Below, one piece after another: positions 26,001-32,548 of a stretch of 64,000 bases of DNA. This stretch comes from Microbacterium sp. RU33B (lineage in GTDB: Bacteria; Actinomycetota; Actinomycetes; Actinomycetales; Microbacteriaceae): NCBI RefSeq assembly GCF_900155915.1, contig NZ_FTPO01000002.1, positions 248,001 to 312,000 of the forward strand. The letters run 5' to 3'. Position 1 is the stretch's first letter; the number at the start of each line of letters is the position of its first letter. Under the pieces are notes generated by a model. That model did no database searches and was not told the DNA's origin. It saw only the letters and a list, made by a program, of their open reading frames with translations. The position numbers and the translations under genes were made by a program.

Positions 26001-26092
26001 GCGAGCAGCGTGATCGTGAGGGCGGATGCCGTGACGACGCCGGCCGACGCCAGGGTGCGCGGGCGCGCGCGCAACCATGCGAACGACTTCAT
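20039..26092 (-). CDS. giant surface protein with 11 cadherin/Ig-like and 5 Fn3 repeats
   Basis: Protein of 2,017 residues. A short basic N-terminus and one helix (about residues 13-31) make it a type II membrane-anchored surface protein. Residues 32-375 resemble short beta-propeller strands. An acidic Thr/Glu linker (375-395) follows. About 11 repeats of ~97 residues (392-1460) carry the pattern PPxANxDxxxVRxGxxxxIPVLxND, with DPDGD calcium-type loops. Five Fn3 domains (about 1461-1921) contain AWSPPPNNG-like strands, and a Cys-containing C-terminal tail ends the protein. ATG at 26092 has GGGGGAGG 11 bases upstream. It leads the operon and is the likely client of the MoxR/DUF58/TgpA-like set and the phospho-signalling genes. 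Confidence 0.88.
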   Translation of the reverse strand: MKSFAWLRARPRTLASAGVVTASALTITLLAVGYEGFPTTEVDLHDGGVWVTKSSAMLVGHFNHESQVLDGGLRTTGDQYDILQSGETVLVVDSGDATVTTIDPAMVVLTDSAQLPAGAEVVLGGPTVAVMNPSSGDLWVVPSEGIDAFEFQGTDPVATLGEGAAVTVGTDGTVFAVSGADATMLTIPVDAEGSPGDVSSRDIDAEELRDVSITAVGSVAVVLDGASGALYTSEGRTFEIAEGDSAVLQQPSEAADAVTLATASSLVRVPFDGSDPSITDADADGVPAAPVWLKGCAYAAWSGSATFARDCVGEASDLKGAVDGAAAESVLRFRVNRDVVVLNDIIGGAAWMASESMQRVDNWQDVTPPEGETEEDEQTTEESVETTLPERSDINTPPIANPDEFGVRPGRTTSLPVLDNDSDADGDVLTASASGGGPGFGTVQPVNNGAALQIAVPADAEGSTTFSYEVDDGRQGRATATVTLNVHGFEMNSAPTQKRTTTVTVESGASVTYNVLPDWIDPDGDDVFLKSVVATDGDEADFTSDGRITYRAFGGTQGRKEAAIVVSDGTDEAAGVVRFDVRPVGSTVPVTNADHVVVRTGQTITISPLVNDTSSGREQLRLARVDETPGATIVPDFANKTFTFSAEVAKVYYVQYLVSAGANAVPGLVRVDVIDGPGDDLPPIAVRDVALLPSGGEVLVNVLSNDTDPAGGILVVQSVTVEPGTGVAVAVLNHETLRIADQTALAEQVRITYRISNGSKTAEGEVVIIPVPAPAQLRPPVANDDTAVVRAGDVVTIPVLENDYHPNGDKIHVAPALVAPLPDAADGEIFVSQDTVRFKASDEPGTVYATYEVVDSTGQKDAGYITIQVLPVNVETNAAPRPRDLTSRVLSGSRVRIAVPLDGIDPEGDSVQLVGVDRAPTKGRIVETGADYLLYEAFEGSTGVDAFTYRVRDRLGKEATAPIRIGIAPAEGVNQAPYAVKDAVIMRPGRTVAVPVTANDSDPDGDRFGLVADGLVLPDVDGLTAVVQGGDRVVVTSPDRPVETSLQYTIRDARGAEAMAVLQITVAEDVPLQRPIARDDRVLAQDLTEDDTVDVEVLANDEDPDGTREALELTVQGDAARVLANNRIRVTPGETDQLLTYTITDQDGLAASAFIFVPALGSVPPVAKTDGVEVRSGETIEIPLADHVQAAGGKQVVITEAERVSAVHANGASLVKDEKTLVYTSADRYFGQDAITFEVTDGTSPDDPKGRKATLSIPITVLPPENQQPSFVDGQMDVAPGEDATSLDLRALTTDPDPDDLAGMSYRLVGSAPGGYSAAIDGASLRVSTEAATAKGSTTVLTVEISDGETEPIRGSVTVRVTASTRPLATANDDTVAEAFQGRMTPVSVLANDFNPFPDTPLALMSASVETGVGTARVAGDRVEVVPDDDFFGTMVVRYRVADATKDPDREVEGRIRLTVQGRPDAPGTPTVSSVQDKTVVLAWSPPPNNGAVITGYTVTSVAGNAYTRECPATTCTLTGLTNNVEYNFVVTATNAVGTSEPSAASETARPDARPDTPNPPTLAFGDRSLDVAWQTPTTPGSPVESFTLEISPAPPSGIAQKTNVTGNTTRWEGLENGVNYQVRVRAHNRAPEPSTWSGYSAPMVPAAPPSAAGAPTTTRLEPVPPRAQMQVAWSPPANNGDPIDEYRLNIIRGGSVVSTITGIAGSQTTQAVSIDASTTDYTFTVAAHNKAGWGADSAASAPRRAFTAPGAPTGVTASTPAPDSAMVVSYTPGAANGANTGEMRYEYNVGGGWAALNGNRITGLSNGTSYTVRLRAVTTLDGVTYYGAESAPSGAAVPYGVLGAPSVSATNLGTSVRLNWAAPAGNGRTQQMYISINGGGWQAVGASGSQTHGNGYDQTYSIRARVTDNANPAQAAESNTVSAKTDSPPPPRQWYITAPTYATCIQPDFSYSRYNANGPSCSSYWLRASDGPQRVDCYINNWNVESDTVWFRMPDRGGHWMSRAGTSGDMSGMPTC

Positions 26093-26263
26093 GTGAGCTC
26101 GAGCCTCCCCCAGGCACGTTTCCTCTGCGAAGCGTCGGGCCCCGGCTCCGTGCCGGGCGCTCCACACAACAGGTGTGGTGGTTCGTTAACCCTAACCCGC
26201 ACCATCCAGTGGTATGGACCGTCTTCTTCCGCACTCCTGGGAGGACGCTGACGGTGTGCGCGG
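26093..26263 (-). promoter_or_regulatory. control region of the giant-protein operon
   Basis: 171 bases between the UvrA-like stop and the operon start. On the minus strand it holds a CCACAC/GTGTGG hairpin and, further upstream, a GGTTAGGGTTAACG tract, the most A/T-rich part. No clear -35/-10 pair could be fixed by eye, but this is the only sizeable gap before the operon. Confidence 0.35.
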
Positions 26264-28609
26264 TCAGCCGCCGACGTAGGTCTTGAGGTGCTGCGCGGTC
26301 AGCGTCGCGCCCTGCGACACGAGGTCGGCGGGCGTCCCCTCGAACACCACCGTGCCGCCGTCGTGGCCGGCACCCGGGCCGATGTCGATGATCCAGTCGG
26401 CGTGCGCCATGACCGCCTGATGGTGTTCGATCACGATGACCGAGTTGCCGGCCGCGACGAGGCGGTCCAGCATCCCGAGCATGTTGTCGACGTCGGCGAG
26501 GTGGAGGCCGGTGGTCGGCTCGTCGAGCACGTAGATCGCGCCCTTCTTGGCCATCGAGATCGCGAGCTTGAGTCGCTGGCGTTCCCCGCCCGACAGTGTG
26601 TTCAGCGCCTGACCGAGAGTGATGTAGCCCAGGCCGACATCCATCATCCGCGCGAGCGTCGTCTGCGCCGGACCCTTCGTGAAGAAGTCGGCCGCCTCCG
26701 ACGCAGACATCGCGAGCACCTCGGCGATGTTCTTTCCGTCGAGGAGGTACTCCAGCACATCGTCGCTGAAGCCGGTGCCGCCGCACAGCTCGCAGTTCGT
26801 CTCGACGGTCTGGGTGAAGCCGAGCGTGGTGATGATGACGCCGAGTCCCTTGCAGGCGGGGCAGGCCCCCTCGGAGTTCGCGCTGAACAGCCCGGGCTTG
26901 ACGCCGTTCGCCTTCGCGAAGGACGCACGGATCGTGTCGAGGAGCCCGGTGTAGGTGGCGGGGCTCGAACGGCGCGAGCCCTTGATCGGCGCCTGGTCGA
27001 CGACCACGACGTCGTCGAACGCCGGCACATTGCCGTGGATGAGCGAGGACTTGCCCGAGCCCGCGACCCCGGTGACCACGGTCAGGATGCCGAGCGGGAT
27101 GTCGACGTCGACGTTCTTGAGGTTGTGCTGCGTCGCGCCGCGGATCTCGAGCTTGCCGGTCGGCGTGCGCGTCGCGTCCTTGAGCTTCGCGCGGTGGTCG
27201 AGGTGGCGACCGGTGATCGTGCCGGAGGCGCGGAGGCCCGCGACATCCCCCGTGTACTGGATCTCGCCGCCGTGCCGACCGGCACCCGGCCCGAGATCGA
27301 CGATGTGGTCGGCGATCTCGATGACCTCCGGCTTGTGCTCGACGACGAGCACGGTGTTGCCCTTGTCGCGCAGGAGCCCCAGGAGCGCGTTCATGCGCTG
27401 GATGTCGTGCGGGTGGAGACCTGCGGTCGGCTCGTCGAACACGTACGAGATGTCGGTGAGGGGGGAGCCGAGGTGGCGGATCATCTTCGTGCGCTGCGCC
27501 TCGCCGCCCGACAGCGTGCCGGACGAGCGGTCGAGGGAGAGGTAGCCGAGTCCGATGTCGACGAACGAGTCGATCGTGTGGCGGAGCGTGTGCAGGAGCG
27601 GCGCGACCGACGGGTCGTCGACCGTGCGCAGCCACGCCGCGAGGTCGGTGATCTGCATGGCCGCGGCATCCGCGATGTTGATCCCGTTGATCTTCGCCGA
27701 GCGGGCCCCCTCGTTGAGACGGGAGCCGCCGCAGTCGGGGCACGCCATGAACTTCACGGCCCGGTCGACGAACACGCGCACGTGCGGCTGCAGCGAGTCG
27801 CGGTCCTTCGTGAGGAACGACTTCGTGATCTTCGGCACCAGACCCTCGTAGGTCATGTTGATGTTCTGGATCTTGACCTTCGTGGGCTCCTTGTAGAGGA
27901 AGTCCTCGCGCTCCTGGTCGGTGTAGTCCTGGATCGGCTTGTCCGGGTCCAGCAGGCCCGACTCCGTGAAGCCGCGCACCATCCACCCGTCGACGGTGTA
28001 GCCGGGGATCGTGATCGCACCGTCCGCGAGCGACTTCGTCTTGTCGAAGAGCTCGTCGAGATCGACATCGCTCACTTCTCCCAGGCCCTCGCAGCGCGGG
28101 CACATGCCGCCCGTCACCTCGAACGAGCGGCGCTCCTTGACGGTCTTGCCGGCCTTCTCGAAGGTCACGGCTCCCGCGCCGCTGACCGACGGGATGTTGA
28201 AGGAGAACGCCTGGGGCGATCCGACGTGGGGCTGACCGAGCCGGCTGAACAGGATCCGCAGCATCGCGTGCGCGTCGGTGGCGGTGCCGACCGTCGAGCG
28301 GGAATTGCTGCCCATCCGCTCCTGATCGACGATGATCGCCGGGCTGATGTTCTCCAGGCCGTCGATCTCGGGGCGGCTGAGCTGCGACATGAACTGCTGC
28401 ACGAACGTCGGATACGTCTCGTTGATGAGCCGCTGCGACTCGTTCGCGATCGTGCCGAAGACGAGCGACGACTTGCCCGACCCGCTGACCCCGGTGAAGA
28501 CCGTCAGGCGACGCTTCGGGATGTCGACACTGACGTTCTTCAGGTTGTTCTCCCGGGCGCCGATGACCCGGATGACCTCGTGCGAGTCAGCGATGTGGTG
28601 GTCGGACAT
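26264..28609 (-). CDS. UvrA-like excinuclease ATPase (short, drug-resistance type)
   Basis: ABC ATPase of the UvrA superfamily, 781 residues against ~950 for housekeeping UvrA, resembling UvrA2/DrrC-type proteins linked to resistance against DNA-binding drugs. There are two Walker A motifs (GVSGSGKSSL near 41 and GVAGSGKSSL near 516) and two signatures (LSGGEAQR near 366, LSGGERQR near 671). Four CxxC pairs are present: CPRC, CPDC, CPAC and CELC. It binds DNA and hydrolyses ATP; the missing length lies in the insertion domains that contact UvrB. A purine-rich ribosome site (GAGGGGGA) precedes the ATG. It stands alone with its own promoter. Confidence 0.9.
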   Translation of the reverse strand: MSDHHIADSHEVIRVIGARENNLKNVSVDIPKRRLTVFTGVSGSGKSSLVFGTIANESQRLINETYPTFVQQFMSQLSRPEIDGLENISPAIIVDQERMGSNSRSTVGTATDAHAMLRILFSRLGQPHVGSPQAFSFNIPSVSGAGAVTFEKAGKTVKERRSFEVTGGMCPRCEGLGEVSDVDLDELFDKTKSLADGAITIPGYTVDGWMVRGFTESGLLDPDKPIQDYTDQEREDFLYKEPTKVKIQNINMTYEGLVPKITKSFLTKDRDSLQPHVRVFVDRAVKFMACPDCGGSRLNEGARSAKINGINIADAAAMQITDLAAWLRTVDDPSVAPLLHTLRHTIDSFVDIGLGYLSLDRSSGTLSGGEAQRTKMIRHLGSPLTDISYVFDEPTAGLHPHDIQRMNALLGLLRDKGNTVLVVEHKPEVIEIADHIVDLGPGAGRHGGEIQYTGDVAGLRASGTITGRHLDHRAKLKDATRTPTGKLEIRGATQHNLKNVDVDIPLGILTVVTGVAGSGKSSLIHGNVPAFDDVVVVDQAPIKGSRRSSPATYTGLLDTIRASFAKANGVKPGLFSANSEGACPACKGLGVIITTLGFTQTVETNCELCGGTGFSDDVLEYLLDGKNIAEVLAMSASEAADFFTKGPAQTTLARMMDVGLGYITLGQALNTLSGGERQRLKLAISMAKKGAIYVLDEPTTGLHLADVDNMLGMLDRLVAAGNSVIVIEHHQAVMAHADWIIDIGPGAGHDGGTVVFEGTPADLVSQGATLTAQHLKTYVGG

Positions 28610-28630
28610 GTTCCCCCTCGGATCGGTGCG

Positions 28631-28636
28631 ACCCTA
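28631..28636 (-). promoter_or_regulatory. -10 box (TAGGGT) of the UvrA-like gene
   Basis: On the minus strand TAGGGT lies 21 bases before the ATG, with a ribosome site between. The -35 is weak. Confidence 0.4.
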
Positions 28637-28701
28637 CAGTGTGCACCGCCTCGCGGACATCCTGCTTCCTGAATCCTGCTCGGTTCGGGGGTGCCTGCGG
28701 T

Positions 28702-28777
28702 GTCGAGGATGTAGGAGACACGCCGACTCGTGCGCCTGAGACTGTCCGGCTCCGCGGATTCTCCTACGGTTCTCGAC
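28702..28777 (+). repeat. 76-bp palindromic element, copy B
   Basis: Outer GTCGAG/CTCGAC and inner GTAGGAGA/TCTCCTAC arms are perfect (28702-28707, 28711-28718, 28760-28767, 28772-28777). It matches copy A at 5052-5127 over the first 24 and last 15 bases, with equal total length but a different centre. It begins 8 bases after the vapC stop and has the same orientation relative to the preceding gene as copy A. Confidence 0.78.
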
Positions 28778-28785
28778 GCGAGTCG

Positions 28786-29214
28786 TCAGGGAATGAGGCG
28801 GACGACGTCCCCGCCCGAAGGCACGGCCGTCGTCACGATGCGCGTGTCGAACGTGGCCAGCTTCGCGTCGTTGGATGCCGCGAGGTGGAGGAGGTACGAA
28901 TCGGTCACCTGCGAGCTCGCCAGCAGGCGCTCGGTGTGCACCGACGCATCCAGCAGGCTCACGGCGTCGGGGAGGAACACGTGGTCGCGATGGGCGACCA
29001 GGCTCGACAGACTCGCGAGCACGACGGGGGCCGGCTGGGTGTTGGGGTAGTCGGGATCGCTGACGACGCGTACGACGCCGTTCTGCACGGTCGGGCTCGT
29101 GTGCCAGGGCGCGGCTGCGCGCGACGCGAACCAGCGGTGGGCGCGGTCGTGGTGCACGTGGTTCGGATCGATCAGCGCGATCACGACGTCGACGTCGAGG
29201 AGATGGCGCGTCAC
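28786..29214 (-). CDS. vapC: PIN-domain toxin, VapC-like
   Basis: Predicted RNase toxin of a type II toxin-antitoxin pair, 142 residues. PIN acidic residues appear in LLDVDVVIALIDP at the N-terminus, in the mid-region DAVSLLDAS, and in TDSYLLHLAASNDAKLATFD at the C-terminus. GTG at 29214 overlaps the antitoxin stop by 4 bases, giving the usual antitoxin-first coupling. The open frame upstream of 29214 is only the shadow of vapB. Confidence 0.87.
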   Translation of the reverse strand: MTRHLLDVDVVIALIDPNHVHHDRAHRWFASRAAAPWHTSPTVQNGVVRVVSDPDYPNTQPAPVVLASLSSLVAHRDHVFLPDAVSLLDASVHTERLLASSQVTDSYLLHLAASNDAKLATFDTRIVTTAVPSGGDVVRLIP

Positions 29215-29444
29215 GGCGCGTCGTCCCGCAGCGCGACCACGTCGTCGAGCGTCGCGGCGGGGACGGGCGATGACGGCCCGGGCAGCAGCACGATCCCGTT
29301 GCGCGTGCCGCCGTGCCGCCGCCGCTCCGTGAGGGTGGCACGGGCGAGCTGCGAGATCGCCTCGCCGAGGGTGATCCCGCGGGAGTCGGCGAACTGCTTC
29401 GCCGCCGCGAGCACGTCGTCGTCGATCGACAAGGTGGTGCGCAT
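29211..29444 (-). CDS. vapB: VapB-like antitoxin
   Basis: 77-residue protein. The N-terminal MRTTLSIDDDVLAAAKQFAD fits a ribbon-helix-helix DNA-binding domain. The C-terminal part (LPGPSSPVPAATLDDVVALR) would wrap the toxin. ATG at 29444 is chosen because the RHH strand starts there. Upstream lies a run of 7-base direct repeats that may be its operator. Antitoxin and toxin overlap by 4 bases. Confidence 0.83.
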   Translation of the reverse strand: MRTTLSIDDDVLAAAKQFADSRGITLGEAISQLARATLTERRRHGGTRNGIVLLPGPSSPVPAATLDDVVALRDDAP

Positions 29445-29473
29445 GCATCGAGCATCACGCATCACGCATCAGC
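29445..29473 (-). promoter_or_regulatory. heptamer direct repeats before vapB
   Basis: Minus strand reads TGATGCG, TGATGCG, TGATGC, then TCGATGC, tandemly, right up to the vapB ATG. Such short repeats are typical sites for an RHH antitoxin dimer and would block transcription or initiation. Confidence 0.45.
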
Positions 29474-29608
29474 TGTCAACGAGACCGAGGTCGCAGGCGC
29501 GAATGGCTGTCGGGTGCACGACTCCGCACGGGCGGAGCATCCCGCGCGTCTAGAGGCGCCGACGCGCCGCACCGGCGCGGAACATGCGGAGGTGCGCAAG
29601 GGCGGCGG
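29474..29608. other. gap between the fusion oxidoreductase gene and vapB
   Basis: Roughly 135 bases with no open frame worth calling. Short GC inverted repeats (for example GGCGCCGACGCGCC) could help terminate the oxidoreductase transcript. Confidence 0.3.
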
Positions 29609-31858
29609 TCAGGCCGCGGCGTCCGCCACCGGCGGCATCGCGACGGCGAAGTTGTCGCGGAAGACTCCGTCGGGATCGACCGCCGCCTTGATCGCCCGCA
29701 GCCGCGCGAGGGTGGCGGGAGGGAACGCCTCGGCGATGCGCTCCGGCCGCAGCGAGCTGTCGAAGCTCAGGTACATGCCCTGAACGTGCGAGGCGATCGT
29801 CGACCAGGCCGCATCGAGCCGCGCCGGATCTCCGCCGAGAGCCACCACGGAGAAGTTCGCCGAGCGGTGGGCGTAGGCCGTCGCCTCCTCCGCCACGTCG
29901 GCGACGGCACCGCCGACCGCGCGCAGCTGGAAGAAGTAGCTGTCGCCGCCGGCGAGCATCCGCGTCGCCGCGGCGGCGAACTCGGGCGTGACGTGCTCGA
30001 TCAGGCCCGACCGGGAGTGCGGCTCGCCGACTTCACGCTGCGGGCCCAGGTCGGCGTTCGCCATGATCCGCGGATACGTCGTGAAGGCGACCGACTGCTG
30101 CACGAGCGGTGCGAGCTCGGCCAGCGGCTGCAGCCGCGCGATGATCGTGTCGGGGTCGTCGGAATCGATCACGCCGTACACCTGCGCGATCTGCGGCTGC
30201 CCCCGACGGGGAGCGCCCATGAGCAGGAACAGCGTCGTGTCGCGCGGTGCCGCTTCGACGATGCGGCCGTACCCCTCGATGAACGCGGCCGGATCGTCGA
30301 GCTCGAAGGCGAGCTGCGCCCAGCCGACCTGCCCCACGTCGTCGACCTCGAACTCGAACGACGTCACGATGCCCACGTTCGCCCCGGCGCCGCGGACGGC
30401 CCAGAACAGCTCGGGGTTCTCCTCGGCATCCGCTCGGACGAGGGAGCCGTCGGCGAGCACGATCTCCGCCGCGCGGAGGTGATCGATCGTGAGGCCGTGC
30501 TCGCGAGCGAGGAAGCCGATGCCGCCCGCCGTCGCGAGGCCGCCGACGCCGACGCCGCCGTAGTCGCCCGACGACAGGGCCCAGCCCCGTTCGCCGAGCA
30601 CATCGGCCACGTGCGTCCACCGCGCGCCGGGCCCGACGCGCACGAGGCGCCGCTCCTCGTCGAGCACGTCGATGCCGTCGAGCCGTCGCAGGTCGATCAC
30701 GATGCCGCCGTCGTTCGTGCTGCGTCCGCTGATGCCGTGGCCGCCGCTGCGCACGGCGAGCGGGAGCTGCGGATGCCGGCGCGCGAACGCGATCGCGTCG
30801 GCCACCTGCTGCGGCGAATCGGGCTGGAGAACGATGCCGGGCGAGCCGCCGCGCATGTAGGTGGCGCGCACGTCCGCATAGCCGAAGTCGCCCGGCTCGA
30901 TGGCCGCGAGACCGGCGGGGATGTCGTCGTAGGCGATGCCCGGGCGTCGAGCGGAGAGCGCCGCCGCGGAGCGGCCGGACGCTTCGGCGGTGCCGCGCTG
31001 CGCCCGCTCTCGGGCGACCAGCTCTCGCACTACCGGGGCCACGTCTTCACCGAACTCGCGGAGCCCGCGGGGATCGTCGCTCGCGAGGATGAACGTGCTG
31101 ATGCCGTCGTCGATCGCGAGCCGGGCGAGCCGCTCGGCGAACTCCCGCGGGTCGGTCGCGAGCTGCCCGACGTTCAGCAGACGACGGATCTCGCGCGGAT
31201 CGCGGCCGGACTCCTCGGCGGCCGCGTCGATGGCGGCGTTGCCGCGGTCGAGGTCGCCGGGCTTCATGTACGCCAGCGACGGCAGCCAGCCGTCGCCCTT
31301 GCGTCCGGTGAGGGCCAGCATGCGCGGCTTGTAGGCGCCGACGAGGATCGGGATGTCGTGGGCGGGCCGCGGACCGCGCTTCGCGCCGTGCACCCGGTGG
31401 TGCGTGCCATCGGTGAACACGCCGCGGCGCTCGCTCGTGTCCCACAGCTCGCGGATGACGTCGATCGCCTCTTCGAGAGCCGTGACGGACTCGCCGGGCG
31501 TCAGGCGGCCGCCCCCCATCGCCTCGATCGCGTCCCAGAATCCGCCGGCCCCGAGACCGAGGTCGAACCGGCCGCCCGAGAGCAGGTCGAGGCTGGCGGC
31601 GCTGCGCGCCACGACGGCCGGAGGGCGCAGCGGGATGTTGAGCACATTGGGCGCGATCCTGATGCGGTCGGTGCGCGCCGCGACGAAGCTCATGAGCGTC
31701 CACGTGTCGAGGAAGGACGGCTGATACGGGTGGTCCTGGAACGTCACGAGGTCGAGTCCGGATGCCTCGGCAACCTGCGACAGAGCGACGGGGACCGACG
31801 GATCGCCGGCGGCGGGGGTGAGGAAGGCTCCGAACTCGAGCCGGTGTCCGTAGTCCAT
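29609..31858 (-). CDS. fusion: luciferase-like flavin oxidoreductase + FAD-linked (BBE-type) oxidase
   Basis: 749-residue fusion. Residues 1-290 are an LLM-class domain (FMN or F420 monooxygenase): LEFGAFLTP, GRFDLGLGAGGFWDAIEAMGGGR and PILVGAYKPRMLALTGRKGDG. Residues about 325-740 are an FAD-binding PCMH domain plus BBE C-terminus: GIVLQPDSPQQVADAI, VRSGGHGISGRSTNDGG with His374 as the expected covalent FAD site, and VDPDGVFRDN near the end. The Cys used by bicovalent relatives is replaced (SSGDYGGVGVGG). It lies 11 bases after the TetR gene and is likely under the same operator. Substrate unknown; two linked flavin steps on one compound are plausible. Confidence 0.88.
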   Translation of the reverse strand: MDYGHRLEFGAFLTPAAGDPSVPVALSQVAEASGLDLVTFQDHPYQPSFLDTWTLMSFVAARTDRIRIAPNVLNIPLRPPAVVARSAASLDLLSGGRFDLGLGAGGFWDAIEAMGGGRLTPGESVTALEEAIDVIRELWDTSERRGVFTDGTHHRVHGAKRGPRPAHDIPILVGAYKPRMLALTGRKGDGWLPSLAYMKPGDLDRGNAAIDAAAEESGRDPREIRRLLNVGQLATDPREFAERLARLAIDDGISTFILASDDPRGLREFGEDVAPVVRELVARERAQRGTAEASGRSAAALSARRPGIAYDDIPAGLAAIEPGDFGYADVRATYMRGGSPGIVLQPDSPQQVADAIAFARRHPQLPLAVRSGGHGISGRSTNDGGIVIDLRRLDGIDVLDEERRLVRVGPGARWTHVADVLGERGWALSSGDYGGVGVGGLATAGGIGFLAREHGLTIDHLRAAEIVLADGSLVRADAEENPELFWAVRGAGANVGIVTSFEFEVDDVGQVGWAQLAFELDDPAAFIEGYGRIVEAAPRDTTLFLLMGAPRRGQPQIAQVYGVIDSDDPDTIIARLQPLAELAPLVQQSVAFTTYPRIMANADLGPQREVGEPHSRSGLIEHVTPEFAAAATRMLAGGDSYFFQLRAVGGAVADVAEEATAYAHRSANFSVVALGGDPARLDAAWSTIASHVQGMYLSFDSSLRPERIAEAFPPATLARLRAIKAAVDPDGVFRDNFAVAMPPVADAAA

Positions 31859-31869
31859 GGACTGTCCTT

Positions 31870-32472
31870 TCAGCTCGCCGCCGCGAGGGCGGCCTGCGCA
31901 TCATGCGTGCCGATGCGCGAAGGGGATGCGGGGCGGATGCCCGACAGGAGAACGTCGAGCAGCACGGCGCGGTCGGCCGAGTCGCCGAGGCGCACCGCGT
32001 GCTCGATGCCGCAGACGAGGCGCTGCAGCTGGGCGGGCGAGAGGTCGGCGCGCACGACTCCGTCGCGCTGCGCGCGCGTGAGGACGGTGGCGTAGCCGGC
32101 GAACACCTCGGCCCGCGCAGCCGTGCACTCGCTGTGCACGGCGGGGTCGGCGCGCGCGAGATCGGTGAGGACGGCCTCCAGGCCGGCGTCGTGCAGCTGG
32201 AGATCGAGCGCGACGCCGAGGAAGCGGCGAAGAGCGGCGAACGAGTCGGGCTCGTCCGCGGCGGCGGCCGCCGCGGCCGTGAGGCGTGTCAGCGAGTCGA
32301 CGCTGAGCGCCTCGACGAGGGCGTGCACCGTCGGGAAGTGCCGGTAGACCGTGCCGATCCCGACCCCGGCGTCGCGGGCGACGTCGTTGAGACGCAGCGC
32401 CCGCGCGTCGTGCTCGCGGGCGACCGCCAGGATGCGCTCGCGACTGCGTACGGCATCGGCTCGAGGACTCAT
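31870..32472 (-). CDS. TetR-family transcriptional regulator
   Basis: 200 residues. The helix-turn-helix LNDVARDAGVGIGTVYRHFP lies at about 28-47. The C-terminal ligand domain is Ala-rich and ends with the family-like GIEHAVRLGD...LLSGI. It precedes the fusion oxidoreductase in one transcript. The start is ATG at 32472, with a -10-like TAGCAT 7 bases upstream, so the message may be leaderless. A 37-bp palindrome directly upstream is the likely operator, making this an autorepressor that releases both genes on binding the enzyme's substrate or a related compound (inference). Confidence 0.9.
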   Translation of the reverse strand: MSPRADAVRSRERILAVAREHDARALRLNDVARDAGVGIGTVYRHFPTVHALVEALSVDSLTRLTAAAAAAADEPDSFAALRRFLGVALDLQLHDAGLEAVLTDLARADPAVHSECTAARAEVFAGYATVLTRAQRDGVVRADLSPAQLQRLVCGIEHAVRLGDSADRAVLLDVLLSGIRPASPSRIGTHDAQAALAAAS

Positions 32473-32483
32473 GACGTCGATGC

Positions 32484-32520
32484 TACCGCATAAACGGATG
32501 ATCTATCCGTTTATGCGGTA
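32484..32520. promoter_or_regulatory. palindromic TetR operator
   Basis: Perfect 16-base arms TACCGCATAAACGGAT and ATCCGTTTATGCGGTA around GATCT. It is A/T-rich in a GC-rich setting and lies 12 bases before the TetR start. It overlaps the upstream edge of TAGCAT (minus strand, 32480-32485), the probable -10. Confidence 0.75.
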
Positions 32521-32548
32521 CCGGTACGGCGCTCCTGCACAGACGGGG

